Notes: generated by a model from the letters alone, not told the origin. Positions 24,711 to 38,570 are shown, counted from the stretch's first letter. The stretch: DNA of 64,000 nucleotides from Dendrophyllia cribrosa (GCA_024195265.1 JAJLRJ010000006.1:30288382-30352381), one strand, 5' to 3'. A program made the numbers and translations.

Positions 24711-25039
24711 TCTTGCCTTTGATCAACCAAGTATTAGCGGAAACTGTGTCTGTAAAAGGGTCTGATAGCTGAAATCGACTGAAGAGTTGACTGAAAAGAC
24801 TCACGAGAAAGCAATTAAAGGCAGCAACCGGCAACCGAGCGAAGGAAACCGTGTGCGCCAAACGCCGGATGGCTTAGCGGGAAATGTATCCGCTGACCAA
24901 CGACATCTCGGGCTACGAGAACGCTTGTCTATCAGGCAACATCGAATTTTCAATTTGGTTTTTGATTTTCCATTTGACGGCCCATCGTTCTCATAGCAAA
25001 CTCAAAATGAAATTGAAAATCAAATGTTTTTTTTTCTTT

Positions 25040-25200
25040 TCTTTTTTATGTCGAATTTTTTTCTCAGATTTCACATTTTTGTTATTTTTTTTCATGTCGA
25101 ATTTTTTTCTCAGATTTCACATGTCGATTTTTATTTTATTATTTTTTTATGTCGCCTTTTTTCCTTAGATTTTACATGTCGTTTTTTATTTTCTTTTTTC
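25040..25200. repeat. Degenerate tandem repeat, T-rich
   Basis: Units containing ATGTCGAATTTTTTTCTCAG and ATTTCACATGTCG recur about three or four times with changes, followed by about 130 bases of simple AT-rich sequence. The ORFs through it are low-complexity artefacts. Confidence 0.6.
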
Positions 25201-25334
25201 TTTTTAATTTTTACCGTTTTAATAACTTAATTTTAATATAATAATAATATAATTATAATAAATATAATTTTTATTTCAAAAATAAAATACAAAATTTTAT
25301 TAAAAAATAAATTAAGATATAGAAATATTTCCTT

Positions 25335-25754
25335 TTAATTTATTTTTTTAACAATATCAGTTGGGATTTTGCTCTTCCGCGTAATATTTTTGTGCAATAT
25401 TGCTATGAGAATGCTGGGCCGCCATACTGTGTCGAAACATGATAAAGGAGTGTCAGGTGGTCTATACATAGTACAGACAATAATAGATTTAAGATTCCTG
25501 ATTTGTATTTTAAGCCAAAGTTGGTGGAGGCCAGAAGCTGAAATAAACAAGATGTCATTGAGTACTTCAGTCTTGTAAGTCCGTAGAATGTAAGCACACA
25601 CACACCGCTGCCTTCTTGTTCCGGCGATCCAAACGATAAATGTCGTAACCTGGGACTTCGATTTCAAGGTCGGTAACAGAGTTGTCAAGCCACGATGCGG
25701 ATATCGTGAAGATATCAAACTTGTTGGCCAGAATTGTTTCCTTAACAAGAACAT
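25335..25754 (-). pseudogene. LINE endonuclease fragment
   Basis: The frame keeps typical apurinic-type endonuclease segments of non-LTR retrotransposons: RRQRCVCAYILRTYK (corresponding to the GGVC.Y.R region), LHQLWLKIQIRNLKSIIVCTMYRPPDTPLSCFD (ending in the YRPP motif). The catalytic N-terminus and the reverse transcriptase are missing, so it is a dead fragment. The clade (CR1/L2-like) is a guess. Confidence 0.6.
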
Positions 25755-26146
25755 AATGATGTCTGCTTTTTAAAGAGCGGACATATAGATGAGCAATCTT
25801 ACGTTACTTGTTGTCTTTTTTAAGTCACCAACTGAATAGTTGTTTATAGGGTCAGGATTTGTTTCTATATCGTGGATGAGTTGTATTATTGGTCTGAAGG
25901 TCAAGGTAGAATTGATGTATAAAGCAGTGGCTGCCTTCGATCTTTTGACCTTTGTAACAGCGCTTAGGTAAGTCCGCCATTTTGTCGAGCAAATGTAGCG
26001 TAGATTAGACTCCCGGTATTTCGTGGGCGAAGAAATACTTGCACAAGGCCTTCAGCGATTCCAAATGGAGCTTCCAGTTGCCTTCTCTAGTCGCACAAAT
26101 GAACATCCATATACAAGCTACAAACTTCATGCAGTTGTTGGCAAAT

Positions 26147-27652
26147 TTAAATAAAAGGACGCTGTGGCTCCAACTTTCGATCAAAGTTAAGCTTCTTCTT
26201 AAACCCTTCTGTTTCCATTGCGCTTAGGATCTTTTTATGGTGTCTTCGTCCTCGCTGTAGTGGCCCTCCTGGCAGGAAGCATTTGTTTTGTTTTTGAAAG
26301 TCTTTCTCTGACTTAAAAAATGCTTCAATATGTAAGTCACAGAGAGCAGAGTAAATCATACTGTGTGCAGTCAAAGCACGCTTCATGGGATTCCCTTCAA
26401 GAATTTGGTATTTTGTTGTTGATCCATATATGCCAGCTTCTACCCACGCGTCATCGAAACCACTGTCCTCAATGGATGTCCCAAGAACACGTAATGTTGC
26501 CATTACCATATGCATCTCGCCAAGTCGGAAAACAAGGTGATCTAATGCTGGTGCCTTGTGCATCTGCAGCTTTACAGCCTTTTCATAGAGCTGAAGATCA
26601 GATGTTATCACTGTCTTGTGACCTTTCCGCTCTACCACAGTGGTGATATTTTGCGCTTGCTTAATAGCACGGTAAGAATTGTACTCCACTCATGTGCAGG
26701 TGCTGCTGTTAGAGGCATCATGGTGACAGTTGTTGGTGGCAGTGTCGATGGACTCACTTTATAATTGTACGCTGCTCATGTGGGGATCTTCGGATTTTCG
26801 GAGCCTGATATTGCCGGTGATTGCCCACTGATCAGGCCAGATCATCTCGCGCCGTGGCATTGGTGTCAACTGCAAAGAAGACAAATTGACCTTTGGCTAG
26901 CGCCGGGGGTATTATAGATGCCGTGGTCGCCTGAATGACTTAGAACGGCTTGAGCGAGTTGTGTCTCGATATGTAAAATGCGCGTATAGTCAACAGAGAC
27001 GCCAAGCTTGTGTAGTACATCAGTCATAGATCTAGCTGCTTCGCATCTGTTGGTGCGCTAATATACCGACTCCAACTTGTAGTGGGTATTCACGCTGATG
27101 TCGGAAAGGCTTCTCTTTGTCAGATTTGAGCTCATGCCATACCTGACGATCTTGACTTAACTTCGTACATGATTTGCTGCGCAAGAAGGATTGCTTTTTG
27201 ATTGACTTCAAACCGATCTGATTCGTTGCGTCAAAACGCAGGTACAAACTCAATGCCGTCGATATTAGTAATAATCAGTTCCCTCAAATATGTTCGAGAA
27301 GGAGTCGATTCACAAAGATGGTACTGTGAAATGTCAAATACGCCTTGTATGCGTCGTCAAGAGACAGTATTCTGCCATTCTCGAGCAAGCTTCTGATCAT
27401 GTTCAGGTAATCAATGTTTGCTGCAAATTATCTCATTTTCCTGCCTGACGGCCGCTTCCTGTTGAGTGTTTCCTGCGGCACGTACGACATGTTGTGTCCA
27501 GCATGTACGATGGTACTTAATATCATTGTACGCATGTATGCATTATTGCTAATGTTTTTCACAAGGGGCTCTGTTGTGTCTGTCTGACATATAATGCACT
27601 TTTTGAAGTCACCGTCGTCTTCAGTTCGTCTTTTTTTCTTTGGAATATCCAT
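26147..27652 (-). pseudogene. Repeat-borne multicopy gene family, decayed copy 1
   Basis: An N-terminal piece (27652-27428) has a KKCIICQ metal-site motif after a PKKKRR nuclear signal. A middle piece near 26850-26760 reads PRREMIWPDQWAITGN. A C-terminal piece (26689-26147) carries ITSDLQLYEKAVKLQ, VFRLGEMHMVMATLRVLG, DSGFDDAWVEAGIYGS and the YSALCDLHIEAFF end. This order matches a multicopy family I know from anthozoan predicted proteins without assigned function. Frameshifts and stops separate the pieces. Similar fragments occur at 39.4 and 50.3 kb in this window. Confidence 0.55.
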
Positions 27653-29616
27653 TGCTAATGAAAATAAATGCGTAACTTAAGTTATTTTTTTGGTGATAAG
27701 ATTATTTTGGGAGTTACAAATAACAACTTGACCTCTCTTTGTTTCAACTAATCATAGCAAATTACCATGGGCAAAAAGACTGAAGGTTTACTTTGTTTAG
27801 GCAGTACATCGTAAAAACAAAGTGAACAACATATGTTGAAAGTGTGAGGCATAATTTTACCATAAAAGTTCAATGAATCGCAAAAATATATGCAAACTAA
27901 AGGATTAAAATATAAAAACACTAATCAAAGCTCATTTCTGAGGCGTTTTCAAAACGTTTTTAGATTCCATTTTATTCACTACAATTAAATGTACACAGCT
28001 TAAAATTGAGTCTCGTACATACCAATTTTACTGTGCACAACCTTATAGAAGATGGAGCAAAAAACACTGAAAATGGCGGACTCGATTGACAAGCCAGGAA
28101 AAGAGGCCGAAAGATGGAAATGACAAATAACATTCTTTATGATTTGTATAACATCTTCTTGATTTAAGTTCATATTTAATGGAAAGTAGACACACGTTTC
28201 TTGATGCTGAGATGAGAGAGATGGAATATATATTTCATTTGGTCACCACAGGGAACCCAATCATATATATCTTTTGGAGGCATTCGATGGGGATTTGATA
28301 GAGACCTACTGAACAAAAGATAAAAGTTTCAATAAAATATGTTTTACAAATGTATAAAATGGGAACTAATAATCATAAATGTGATTAAGAAAGAAGTACA
28401 GGTTACAAAAGTAAGAATCCTATAGAAGTTGAAGCACTATTAACCATGTATCTGTTCATATTAGATCATCTGAAAACTATATATTCATTTATTAACTTAG
28501 AAAATTGCTTGTATGAGCTATATTTGTACTATAGCACATTTAATAAGCTGATTCAGATAAGGTTTATTAAAATCTATACGTTTTATTTCGTTTTTAATAA
28601 ACTTCATATATTGCCTGTGACGTCATATTTCATATGCACAAAAAATGACGTCACCATCGTGGAAAAAATTGGTGACAAAGTTTATTCTATTTAGCATGCA
28701 TCAAACTATCGATTTCAGCAAAGAAACTAAAATGATCATGAAATTCCCACGGGAGCAATTTTTTCGACATAAGGCCTCGGACTAGTTCTCTTTCAAAGAA
28801 ATCCAGCTCGAAAATTTTACGATATTATGTGTGAAACCTTATTTTAGACGTAGTTGACAGTGAATTTCCCGTAATCCTAGAAAGAGTATTACAGTTTGGA
28901 CATTAGAACTAGTTTTATCGTCCTTTCCTTTGTTTTTTGTGGGTTTTATTAGCCCCAAAATCGGTGAAAATATTCCGATGCTTTATTGAAAGTATGACCA
29001 CACTTTTGCTAGGCATAGTCTCTGGTAAAATTCCTATTGAATTTCACACTCGACAAGCGTTGATGAAAATTCAATACGCGTATCAAACTCATTTCTAAGT
29101 ATTTCTTTTCCTTTCAAAGTAATCGGCGACATATTTTCGGGAATATTGCCTGCTACATTAAACCTAGAATTTCTTAGCCAATGAATATTTATTAATATGT
29201 TATTGTGAAAAATCTAGGAAGAGTATCACATAAGGATTTCTATCATGCTGAGCCTCGCTAATGCTATTATCATCCTGTCATATTGAATTAGCTGGCAAAA
29301 TCGGACAAGACATAAAACTTGTTTGTATTTAGCTGTTTTTTGTCACATTGTTACATGTGATGTATTAGAAGTGATAATTAATATATTAACTTAGTTAATT
29401 TAATTTAACTATTTTAAACATCATATGAGCAGACAAAATTAGTTATTCACAGCTACAGTAAAAACCGGCATATAATAACCTAAAAATTAAGAACATGCTA
29501 GACTAAGATTAGCCATTTTAAGTACCATTTTATTAGAACCTTGCAGTAGATGTATGTATATAATAAATTGTAAATGTTGAGGCTAACCGTAAAAAAGTAG
29601 GTTCTTATACAGGTTT
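27653..29616. other. About 2 kb without recognisable genes
   Basis: AT-rich, with no convincing coding frame on either strand. The plus-strand frame at 28446-28694 is hydrophobic low-complexity sequence and is not accepted. No clear terminal repeats were seen. Confidence 0.6.
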
Positions 29617-32600
29617 TTACTGTACTACACTAATATTGGCCCCTAATATGCTGCTTCCCCAGTCACGCAAACACATATATTCAAGAAAGAGAACAAAGCT
29701 GTCTATTTCTTCATAGCTTGCTACGGCCAGCAATCCTCCTTGGTTACCATGAGAATGGCTTTCAAACAATGAAACTTTATGTTCCCTGCTGCTAAAACAC
29801 AACAGCATTGACTTATCTGGTGGTGCAATAATAATAGCACATTTATTGCCAGATGAGATTGTCATGAGTACCAGTTTGTCTTTGAGACAGGCTGGATAAA
29901 AAACTGCACTATCTTCTATCATTGTCAGTACAAACTTATCGTATCTTATTGCCAGGGCCTCCTGGACATTTAAATTTGGCTGGTTTACTGGTAGATTCAG
30001 ATTGTTGTAAAGAATGTTTCCTTCTCTGATTGAGTTAGCAAATGTTGCCACAGTTGATAAAATATTGCAAGGAGAAGGGAAAGGAACTGTGCCAGACAGA
30101 AACTTTTAGCAGTTTCAGCAGTTTCAGCTAGTGATCTTGCTTTGTCTGCCAGCAATTCCTGACAGAGGACACAGTAGTGGGTATCACTTAGGCAGTCCTC
30201 ATGGTAAGAATGAGAACAGCCCTCAAATGATACCCAACTTTCTCTGTTTCTTGCTGTACAACTTGGCAGGTCACAACGTTGATCTGGTACTGGTTGGAGT
30301 AAACCGCAATAGCCCAATGGCAGTGTCCTACATTTGAGTTGATCTTTTCCAAATACTTTGGGCAATACAGCTCTCTTCTTTTTTCCCTCAAAAATAATTC
30401 TTCCCTCCCCAATGTTTCTTGATATATTATTATTATCCACAAATAATTTTAATAGTATGCCAGCACATTTTGCTTTAAGGATTCTGAGGTGGTTGGTTGT
30501 GAAGTTATGATGTTTAGGTGGAGTGAAATGTTCCTTGAAGTGTTTTTGTGTGTGTTTAGCTTGAAATGTGGATTTTGCCTTTTTGCGTAGCTGTTCAGTG
30601 GTGTCATGGGCATTTGTTTTTAAGCGAATGATACTATGGGCGTTCTCCACAGGATACTCGTCAGATATGATAAGATGTGAGCGGAATTGATGAAAGAGAT
30701 TAGGATGATGGATGCCCCAATATACATGTAGCCAACCAAACCAATGGAGCCTTGTTGTAGTGGTGTCTCTCTAGGCAAACAAACATTGTCCAAATACGAA
30801 TTACAGCATTAAAGTATTCCAGGAAGTTGTTTAGTTTGAAAGTAACACTGTAGATAATAAGGATCCAGGGCAGGTAGTTATCAAGTAGGTTTAGGAGCAT
30901 GTTCTGCATTGTAAGTCTTTGCAGGTGGAGAATTTGTCTTTGACAGTGCCCCGTATAAGTAGCCAGCCACCATAAACAATTTCATGCAAAAGACTGATCC
31001 TCCAAGGTTTGGGTGTCTTGGCTAATTTGCTTTTTGGGAAGAGATCTTTATAGATAATTTCATAGAATGGACGGAACTCAGTAAACACTGTTTCTCGTGC
31101 ATTTAAGGAAATATGTAGAGGGCCAATACATGGCATAATGGATAAAATTGTAGGCTGATCAGATGTATCCTGTTCTTTTGCAGGTTCAGAGGTGTTACAA
31201 GGAGTGGTGTATGAGTGATCCAAATGTGAAGTGGGTTTGGTCAGTGGTCCAGGGGATGGTTCAGATGATGGAAAATGACTTTGATATTTTTGTAAGGTTT
31301 CATAAACAAGCTGACAGGAATAAAACTGTGCTGGCCAGTCACCAGGTTGCAGAAAAAGATATCTTTTCATGTAGTCAGATAGTTTTGTTCTTAAAATAAT
31401 ATCATATGCAGCTCCAAAGTCGTCTCTACTCTTAAGTTGCAGTTCTACAAAATCCACTAGGTGTACATTATCCATCTGCCGCATGGTCTGGACAGACTCA
31501 TGGTCACAGTAATTGTGTGTTGTTATACGGTGTATTTCAACCTCAGGATTAAAAAATGTGTTGGTTATCCAAGCAGGCATTATGGAGGCATAAGTTTGTG
31601 CAAGTCGATACATAGATTGAAGGCCAGATACAGTATTTATACAGGATGATATGTTCATGGCTTGTGGGTTCAGATAGGACGATGCTGGACAGGCTGGTAT
31701 AGCTGGGTCATTCTTGAAAACTTTAATTATGATAGTACACATGGTTTTGGCATGGGTGAGTGTAGTTGTTAGTGGTCGTCGTATTGTATGTATGGCAGTA
31801 TAGTCATCAACAACCAACACAAGCTGCCACTCATGTTTGATTGCTTCATTGAAAACTTGATCAATTGACTGTGCAGACCTCTCGCTCAACTGTTTCACCA
31901 ATTTATCAACCTTAGATATGTTCACTGTCTCCATCCCTTCCTTATTGATATTTGATTGCTTTAAAAAGGGGGCGTGGTCTGTCTGCAGCCAGTTGCAAAC
32001 TTGACTGAGACCATAACAAAGCTTGTAGATAATAGACACTGCCCTCTTCCGATTGGCGATTTCCCTTTCTTTTGACTGTCTTTCAGTTGTCATGGCATCT
32101 GCAATTGTTTTGAAAATAGATTTTGCCCCGGCTCTGTGGCACAACAACTTGACTTCCTCTGGGTCGTACACTGGTGGCCTTCCCAATTTTGTAAATTCTT
32201 TATACATAAACAACTTTAAGTCTCCTAATTCCTTTGACAGATCACACCCTGAAACTGAAATTACAACTGATGAATTGATTTTTTTTTATAGAATTGATAA
32301 TGCTTTTGTCACTACATGCTTATTTCTAGTCATGCTGTATTGGCAATATAGTATTATCAAGCACTTGTTGTAAGAGAGCACTATGTAGTATATATGTTAC
32401 ATATCAGTCTAGAGCTCTTGGTTTCCCACTGCCTTCACACCTGGCACACGGCGTTATCTGATGTACGTCTGTGCAGCCAAACTTACGTTTTGAGAGCTGC
32501 ATCATCTGATCCTCTAACTCTTCAAACAGCCCAGGGGGGAATAACATCCGGCCGCATGGCTCACGGGGAATCTCCCCAAAGCAGGTATCTTCCACCGTCC

Positions 32601-33177
32601 ATGGCGCAAGAGACAATACATTATCCATTGTTTGTGTGCCTGCTTCTTGCGAGAGGGTTGTTTTCTTCAGCTTAGCACGACATTTGTAACTATTGGAGGG
32701 TCTTCCAGACTTGCCAGAAGAACATTGTCCTATAAGCTGCGATTTAATAAATGTAGTTATTACTACTATTGTACCTAATGTGAATAAAACTTGATAAATA
32801 AACACTAATTTACTTATTTGGTAATGGTTTCGTCGGGTTTGGCTGACCTGGATAGGGCTGCGAAACACACACCACAGATCCGTGCGTTGTTGCAATTTGG
32901 ATGCGACGAGAGCGGAATTTTGTCCGAATACAAAGCAGCTGGCCTGCTCAGTTTCATTCGATTAACAGAGATGACTTTTCCGCATATTACACATTTTATT
33001 TTCGTATTTCCACATTCTGAGTAACACCATAAAAGTGTTAGAGAGACAAACGAAATGATAGCGGTCAGCATCGACATGATGGTCACGCAGAATACTCCTC
33101 TGTTGTTCCATTGTGAAGTCCAGCAAGTTCAGCTGCATTTTCAGTTGCAGATTCCTCCACTGATCTTGCAATGTCAA
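29617..33177 (-). pseudogene. Large degenerate anthozoan repeat-type gene
   Basis: Several minus-strand frames belong together. 33086-32404 has CVICGKVISVN, a cysteine-rich start, and ends in CARCEGSGKPR. 32213-30891 (440 residues) contains LVLVVDDYTAIHTIRRP and a PKPWRISLLHEIVYGGW block. 30909-30700 has NLLDNYLPWILIIYSVTFK. 30650-29997 has VENAHSIIRLKTNAHDT and a Cys/His finger (CDLPSC, CSHSYHEDC, CVLC). 30051-29617 ends with SLFESHSHGNQGGLLAVASY, which recalls OTU/C76-type cysteine peptidase histidine regions. At least one frameshift (near 30900) separates the pieces. Function unknown; it looks like a dead copy of a multicopy family. Confidence 0.5.
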
Positions 33178-33222
33178 ATAGTGACGAAATGAAGGTCCGT
33201 CTTGTTTTTTGTTTTGGCAGTC

Positions 33223-34251
33223 CTAAACACCAATCGGGTGAAATGTAGTGTGGCCGGGCAATAGAAAGTTACAGTTTATCACCTTGTGGAGGCAGTTCAT
33301 TACACGCCACAGGTAGTACCATAAAAACGCCAAATTTTTATTTTGGGCACCACAATTAACAGCATGGAGTTGGACTTCTGTCTTGCCAAGCCCATGGTGA
33401 TGGAAAAAGTAATGTATGTAAGAAATTGTGCTGTTGGCACCCTTTCCAGTCAACACATTCTCATCTATGAGAAAGTTTACCTATCTTGGAATAGCTTTAC
33501 AACACACTACAAAGATTGCACATTTCCTGGGAGTTTTATCGGTCTTGGTTGATGCAGATCTGATGGATAATATAGCTGCTTTGCGTAGTCATAAGAGTAA
33601 TGAACAATGCCATCGTAAGAACATGGTTCACGTCTGATGCTGAAATCAACTCCTTGTAGATGCGGGCCAATACTTTTCTTCGATTCCTGGCAACAGTTCT
33701 TATAAAAATCTCTTTCCCCAGTGGAAATGTGAAGATGTTCAGTTCTTCCTGAGTCCTAACGGCTTCAACTTTTTCGGCTTTGGGTAGATGTGCAGTCTAC
33801 TGGATTAAATTGTCGTTTTTTTGACAAGTCCAACACAAGTCAGTTGCAGGTCACATTATTAATACAAACGGACAAAGTTGATTCCAGAGATCGCAAAACT
33901 TGGAGTAACCAACATGGTTTTTGCCTTGACTCGTACTTATTTCACAATAAGTTTTACAAAGACCGTGCTTTGTAAGGACAGACTGCAGTAAACGTACATC
34001 AATTCTCTTGAATCCAGGAACACGTCCCGGGAGAAGAAGCACTTGCTTTTCAGCAATGTTCAGGATAAATTTACTACCTGTTTGATGGTTTCAGAAGAAA
34101 ACGCACCACTTGTTTTGTGGTCCCCTTCCATAACGTTTTTCAGTTCGCTCATCGGAACAACCGAAACAGTTTCATTGGATTCAAAATAAAAGAGACCATA
34201 TCGTGGAAGTTTTAGTTGTTGCCTTAAAGACATGACGATCGCAAGAGACAT
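33223..34251 (-). pseudogene. DUF7869-like gene remnant
   Basis: Two separated pieces fit one family in order on the minus strand: LLLPGRVPGFKRIDVRLL with VGYSKFCDLWNQLCP (34042-33851), and HHHGLGKTEVQLHAVNCGAQNKN with WRVMNCLHKVINCNFLLPGHTTFHP (33456-33223). The second is the core of the DUF7869-type proteins common in cnidarians, where HADNC..QNKN and GHTKF are typical. Stops lie between the pieces. The N-terminal frame at 34251-34060 may belong to it or to another gene. Confidence 0.55.
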
Positions 34252-34914
34252 TTTGAGAGCTGTTAATGCAATTTTTTTTTATTTAAGCTGAAGTTACAAT
34301 GTATAAGCTTACCTCTTTTTAAAATTTGCACGAAAAGCAAGTCAGGAACGTTAACAGCGTGGCCCAATTAAAGGAATACCCATTTACATGGAAAGTTTCT
34401 GTTAGAGATTAGCTATCCACTGCCCGGTAATAAAACAGGGGAATTTTGTTTTTGGTCAACCAAACAATTTTAATGATTTTGAGCGCCAGTGTCCACTTTG
34501 TGTGTATCTTTTTATGGCGTGGGTTTCAAAGGGCTGCGGTGTACTATTGCAGTCTTTGGCGTATAGTATTCCGGCTTGTGATCAGTGATTCATTCATAAT
34601 TCAGGTTTCTAGAACTCTGCATGGCGTAGATTTCGAAAACTTTTAGTGTATCTTCTGCATGGGATTCACCGCGAAATGCAGACTGTTTCTCGAGTCTACC
34701 AAAAAACAACTTACCCATTTAAAAGGATACAATACATTCGAATGTGACAGTGAGTGTTTGATTTCGATGAGGCCACGCTGAATCTCGCGTTTATTCTCGG
34801 CTTTGAGGCCATGAAGGTCTGACACTTCATCACCAGATGTAGTTTAATCTGTTGTGAAGGAACTAGGAGATATGGCCTGTGTGAAGGTACATATCCTCCA
34901 AAGGACATAGGCGG

Positions 34915-37597
34915 TGGTTACATGGGCTGTAGGCCCAGTGAATGGCTCAGCCCTGTACCAGCTCCTTGTATGATGAGCCGAGTCATCGCCATCATGGTTT
35001 TAGACATTTCCATGACTTGCCTGAAAAATTCTGACACTTCTCCCCTTTCACAAGCTCTCATTTCTTTTGACTGAACTACTTGCCAGACTTTTGTGGAGAC
35101 TTTGCATGTTGTCACATAAGTGGGGCTAGAGTCAAGGGGCACCTCAACTGACTTGCTCATTTCCTCAAAGCCTACAGCCTGTACATGTTTTTCTTCTGAT
35201 GAATAAGTTTCTTCGCAGCCTCCTAGGGATATCCATAGATCAGAGTCTGTACAAAGAAATGAAGTAATTATCTTGAAATCCTTTCTAACTTCCTCTTAGT
35301 AATGCCCCAATATGAAGACCTCTGTTTGGGAACCAGGCAGGAAAAGAGCCCAAGTGGTAACTTTCATCACTGTGGTAGAGGATGCTGTAGAGGTTTGTCC
35401 ATCTCTCCTCAGCTTCTTGGCGTAATACTGCATATGTTACCATTGGTAATGCTTTTAAGGCCAACTTTTTCCCTCTCCTTGGCTTCAAACGTCCATTCTC
35501 GTTGCACTCCATAAGGCCAATGTTTATGACCATATCATCCTCTTTTCATCTCTTTCCACAAGGATCAGATGTAGACACATGATTTTCAGAGACATGCTGA
35601 AATGATTCTTTTATACTAAAAATTAATGTCTAGTGAGAAATCAGGCTGAAAATGTTCTTAAACAGTATTTTACTTATAGTGTACAATTTTGTAAAAACAT
35701 TTATTATTTTTGATATCATGTATCCCCTTAAAACCTATAGTAATAAGTGAAGTATTGACTAGCAGGTCTAATAATAGGAAAATTCTGCAGGCGAACCTCG
35801 ACAGTAACTGCAGAAGCTTCTCCGGCACCAATAATATGACCAGTATCAGCATCGCCATCAAATTGGTGGCTGGAATCACAATCCCCATAGAGAGGATCAA
35901 CCATTGTTAATGTCCGTTCATCCTCGTCACTGCTGATGTCCATGCTGTGAAAAAGCAATGTTTTCATTATAAATATAAGCATTTACGTTTGAGCTGTTCT
36001 CATAATTAAAACCTGCATTATTGGTTCAGGATCTGTAAAACAGCAGAAATATTTTTTTGGGCCAAATAATATGAAAGGTTTTTGTTAGTTGATGGGCCTG
36101 GACCTGTGCTTGTAAGTGATTGGCTAGGACACGATAAAGTGTGTTGTAAACAGAAATTGGAATGTTTACTATATCTGGTATTAACAACTGTCCATTCTCA
36201 AATAACATAATATACAGATGAATGTGTAATGACACTAATCATAGTTTAGTCAGGGACAAGAGTTATCCTTTCAATAACTACATGTAAGGCAGGACTAAAC
36301 ATCACATACCTAGCCTCGATAAAATGTTGTGTGCCATTAGGAGTCTCATCACTGTCATTTTCATGCATACTCCATTCACTGTCATCACATATGCTGTCAC
36401 TATCCTCATCACTGAAAATTTCACTCTTGTTTAGTTCTTCCAGCAAGACACTCGTACTAGGCAAAGATTCAGATGGAAAATGTCATTGTTCACATAATCT
36501 ACTTCAGAATGAAAAAATCCTCTGCAGACTTTCCATCAGGTCAAACTAAGAGAATCTAAATTTGTTTTTGTTTTATAGAACTAAAATTTAATTTCAGCTA
36601 CATTCCAATTGTACATGGCTGGCAAAAAAGTTATTTTTTGGAGCCCTAAGAACTTTCTCCACTATAGGAACATGGACAGTGTAAGCCAACAACACTTTTC
36701 AGTGTAACCGCTGCTTGTGGATATCTTCCATTGACAGACACTTTTCCTGAGTGGAAACTCAGCCGATGTCTTAGCCTGAGCCACATACAAACACTGCATT
36801 TTTTACATGTACCTCTCCTCAGCAGATAGCTCCCCTTTTTGTGGACACTAGAATATGGTCCAAGAATATGTTGGAATGAGAAGACAAAATTTTATAGAGG
36901 TAAGTAGAAACTGATTACAGAAAAAGGGAGCATACCTTTGTTCCAGATCTGCAAAATGGTGGTTGTCATAAACAAACACACTCATCTCCTTCCCTTTGCA
37001 CTGTCACTATCAGCACTGGCACCTTGATCTTCGTTTTCAAGAACACAGAATGGATTTCCAGGGAGGCTATCGTTCCTTTGGTCGAACAATTGCAACCGTG
37101 TTCTCTCTGGATCCCCTTGCCCCATGATATCAACAATACTTGATTGACATAAAAAAAATCAGGCATCAGACATTGCAGTGACCAGATACAGTCAACTCTT
37201 ACTGTAAAGGAAATGTTGGAACCCCATAAATTACAATGTATTTTGGTGTCAGTAATTTCAGATTGTCCATCAAAGGAAGACCCACAACCAACACACAACC
37301 AACACACAATGGGTATTGGTCATATTTGAATCAGATTTCATTTGTAAAAGTATAGTAAAACCTTTGTGGCAAAAGCTACATGTAAATAATATATATGAAC
37401 TGAGAACAATAAAATATTATTTTGAATAAACTTATTTTGAACAATTCTTCCGATCAAAGACTAATACCTGTCTGAGAGTGTGCTTGATTGTCCTATAAAC
37501 TGTAATGCTGGAGAAGCAAATTTAGGCATAGCCCCTGCACGAAGTGGAGTGGACATGACAGGAAGATCACCATTGTCATAATCAGATCTAGACATAA
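34915..37597 (-). CDS. Candidate multi-exon host gene with acidic exons (unidentified)
   Basis: Several minus-strand frames end at good splice donors. A first exon starts ATG 37597 (MSRSDYDNGDLPVMSTPLR) and ends at an AG/GTATTA donor near 37469. An acidic exon (about 36480-36308, SDEDSDSICDDSEW) ends at AG/GTATGTG. An exon after TTTTTCACAG starts near 35945 (MDISSDEDERTLTMVDPLYG). A frame at 35533-35285 reads LMECNENGRLKPRRGKKLALK, and one at 35160-34918 reads VPLDSSPTYVTTCKVSTKVW. The last two recall a conserved module upstream of HECT domains in cnidarian predicted genes. No HECT part is visible. Exon borders are tentative. Confidence 0.4.
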
Positions 37598-38164
37598 GCT
37601 CTGTTTAAAACAAAAGCATAGATTTGCTGGTGAACTCAGTAAACAAATTTGTCGCTGATTTGGAGTCTGTGATCATAAATTATGACGTGAATCAGGCAAT
37701 GTTCAGGACATATATAAAACTTCTAAAGCTTGCCCACGTCACTCAGCGTTGTAGGACGGAATTCCACTTCCACTCTAAATGAATAAAAAACAAACATGGA
37801 CTAAACCTGATGTAATGTTTGTGAATCATAATGGTTTCAAAATAAAATGTAATCGTGTATAAAAACGTAGTTCTGGATATACATGCACTTTAGTGAGCTC
37901 ACTAAAAGTTATTTATAAACAACATAGATTGATAATATGAAAATAAATTTATCTTCTCAGAAGGTCTGTCATTCTCATCAGGGGCACAGTGAACAGACCT
38001 GGTAGAGAGATCAATTTCAGCAAAACATTCCTAACCAAAATAATAAATAAGCTTATGCATAAAAGAGATAGGTACCTTTTGATGAAATTTAGGCTTATGA
38101 CTGATTTGCCAAATTTATTCGGTAAACTTTCCCCGGCAGTTCCGGCAATCCCTTCTCCCTGCAG

Positions 38165-38570
38165 TCAATCAATGAACTTGGTACGACTAATTTTAGTTTT
38201 TACCAGCGATTCAAGATTCAGCGATCCCCTCATTAATAAGATAAGGTTCTTTGACATTAGAGTCATTTGTGGCACCAATTTCTTTGCACGGATGGTTTTT
38301 GCTTTGAAAAGCTTCTCTAATTGCACTCTATTCTTTTCACTTCTTTCTCTATCCTTGTTTTCTTTAAGCGCTTTTGCCTTTTCAAATGAAATTAAATCTC
38401 CATTTAATGGTTTCACATAGGCATCAAAGTTAGTATTGGCCTGTGAAAAGAGTTGATACAGATAAAAGGTGAATGAATGCATTAGTTACTTCAATGTACT
38501 TAACCAACTTGACAAATGCTCTTGACTCGTCCATATTTTCGACCATCGCTTCACTTGAATCTTGCACCTT
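38165..38570 (-). CDS. Two 3' exons of an unidentified host gene
   Basis: An exon at 38570-38505 (22 codons, after the acceptor TCTGTTCACAG) ends at G/GTTAAGT. A 64-base intron follows, and the next exon (38440-38165, after TTTTCACAG) continues in the same phase to a stop. The encoded C-terminus is charged and helical: EAMVENMDESRAFVKL, then NGDLISFEKAKALKENKDRERSEKNR. The in-frame junction and consensus sites support a real gene whose 5' exons lie further right and were not identified. Confidence 0.5.

Noticed and set aside
25024..25230. Phe-rich plus-strand ORFs
   Set aside because: They come from the T-rich tandem repeat.
28446..28694. Plus-strand hydrophobic ORF
   Set aside because: Random AT-rich composition, no family motif, no promoter context.
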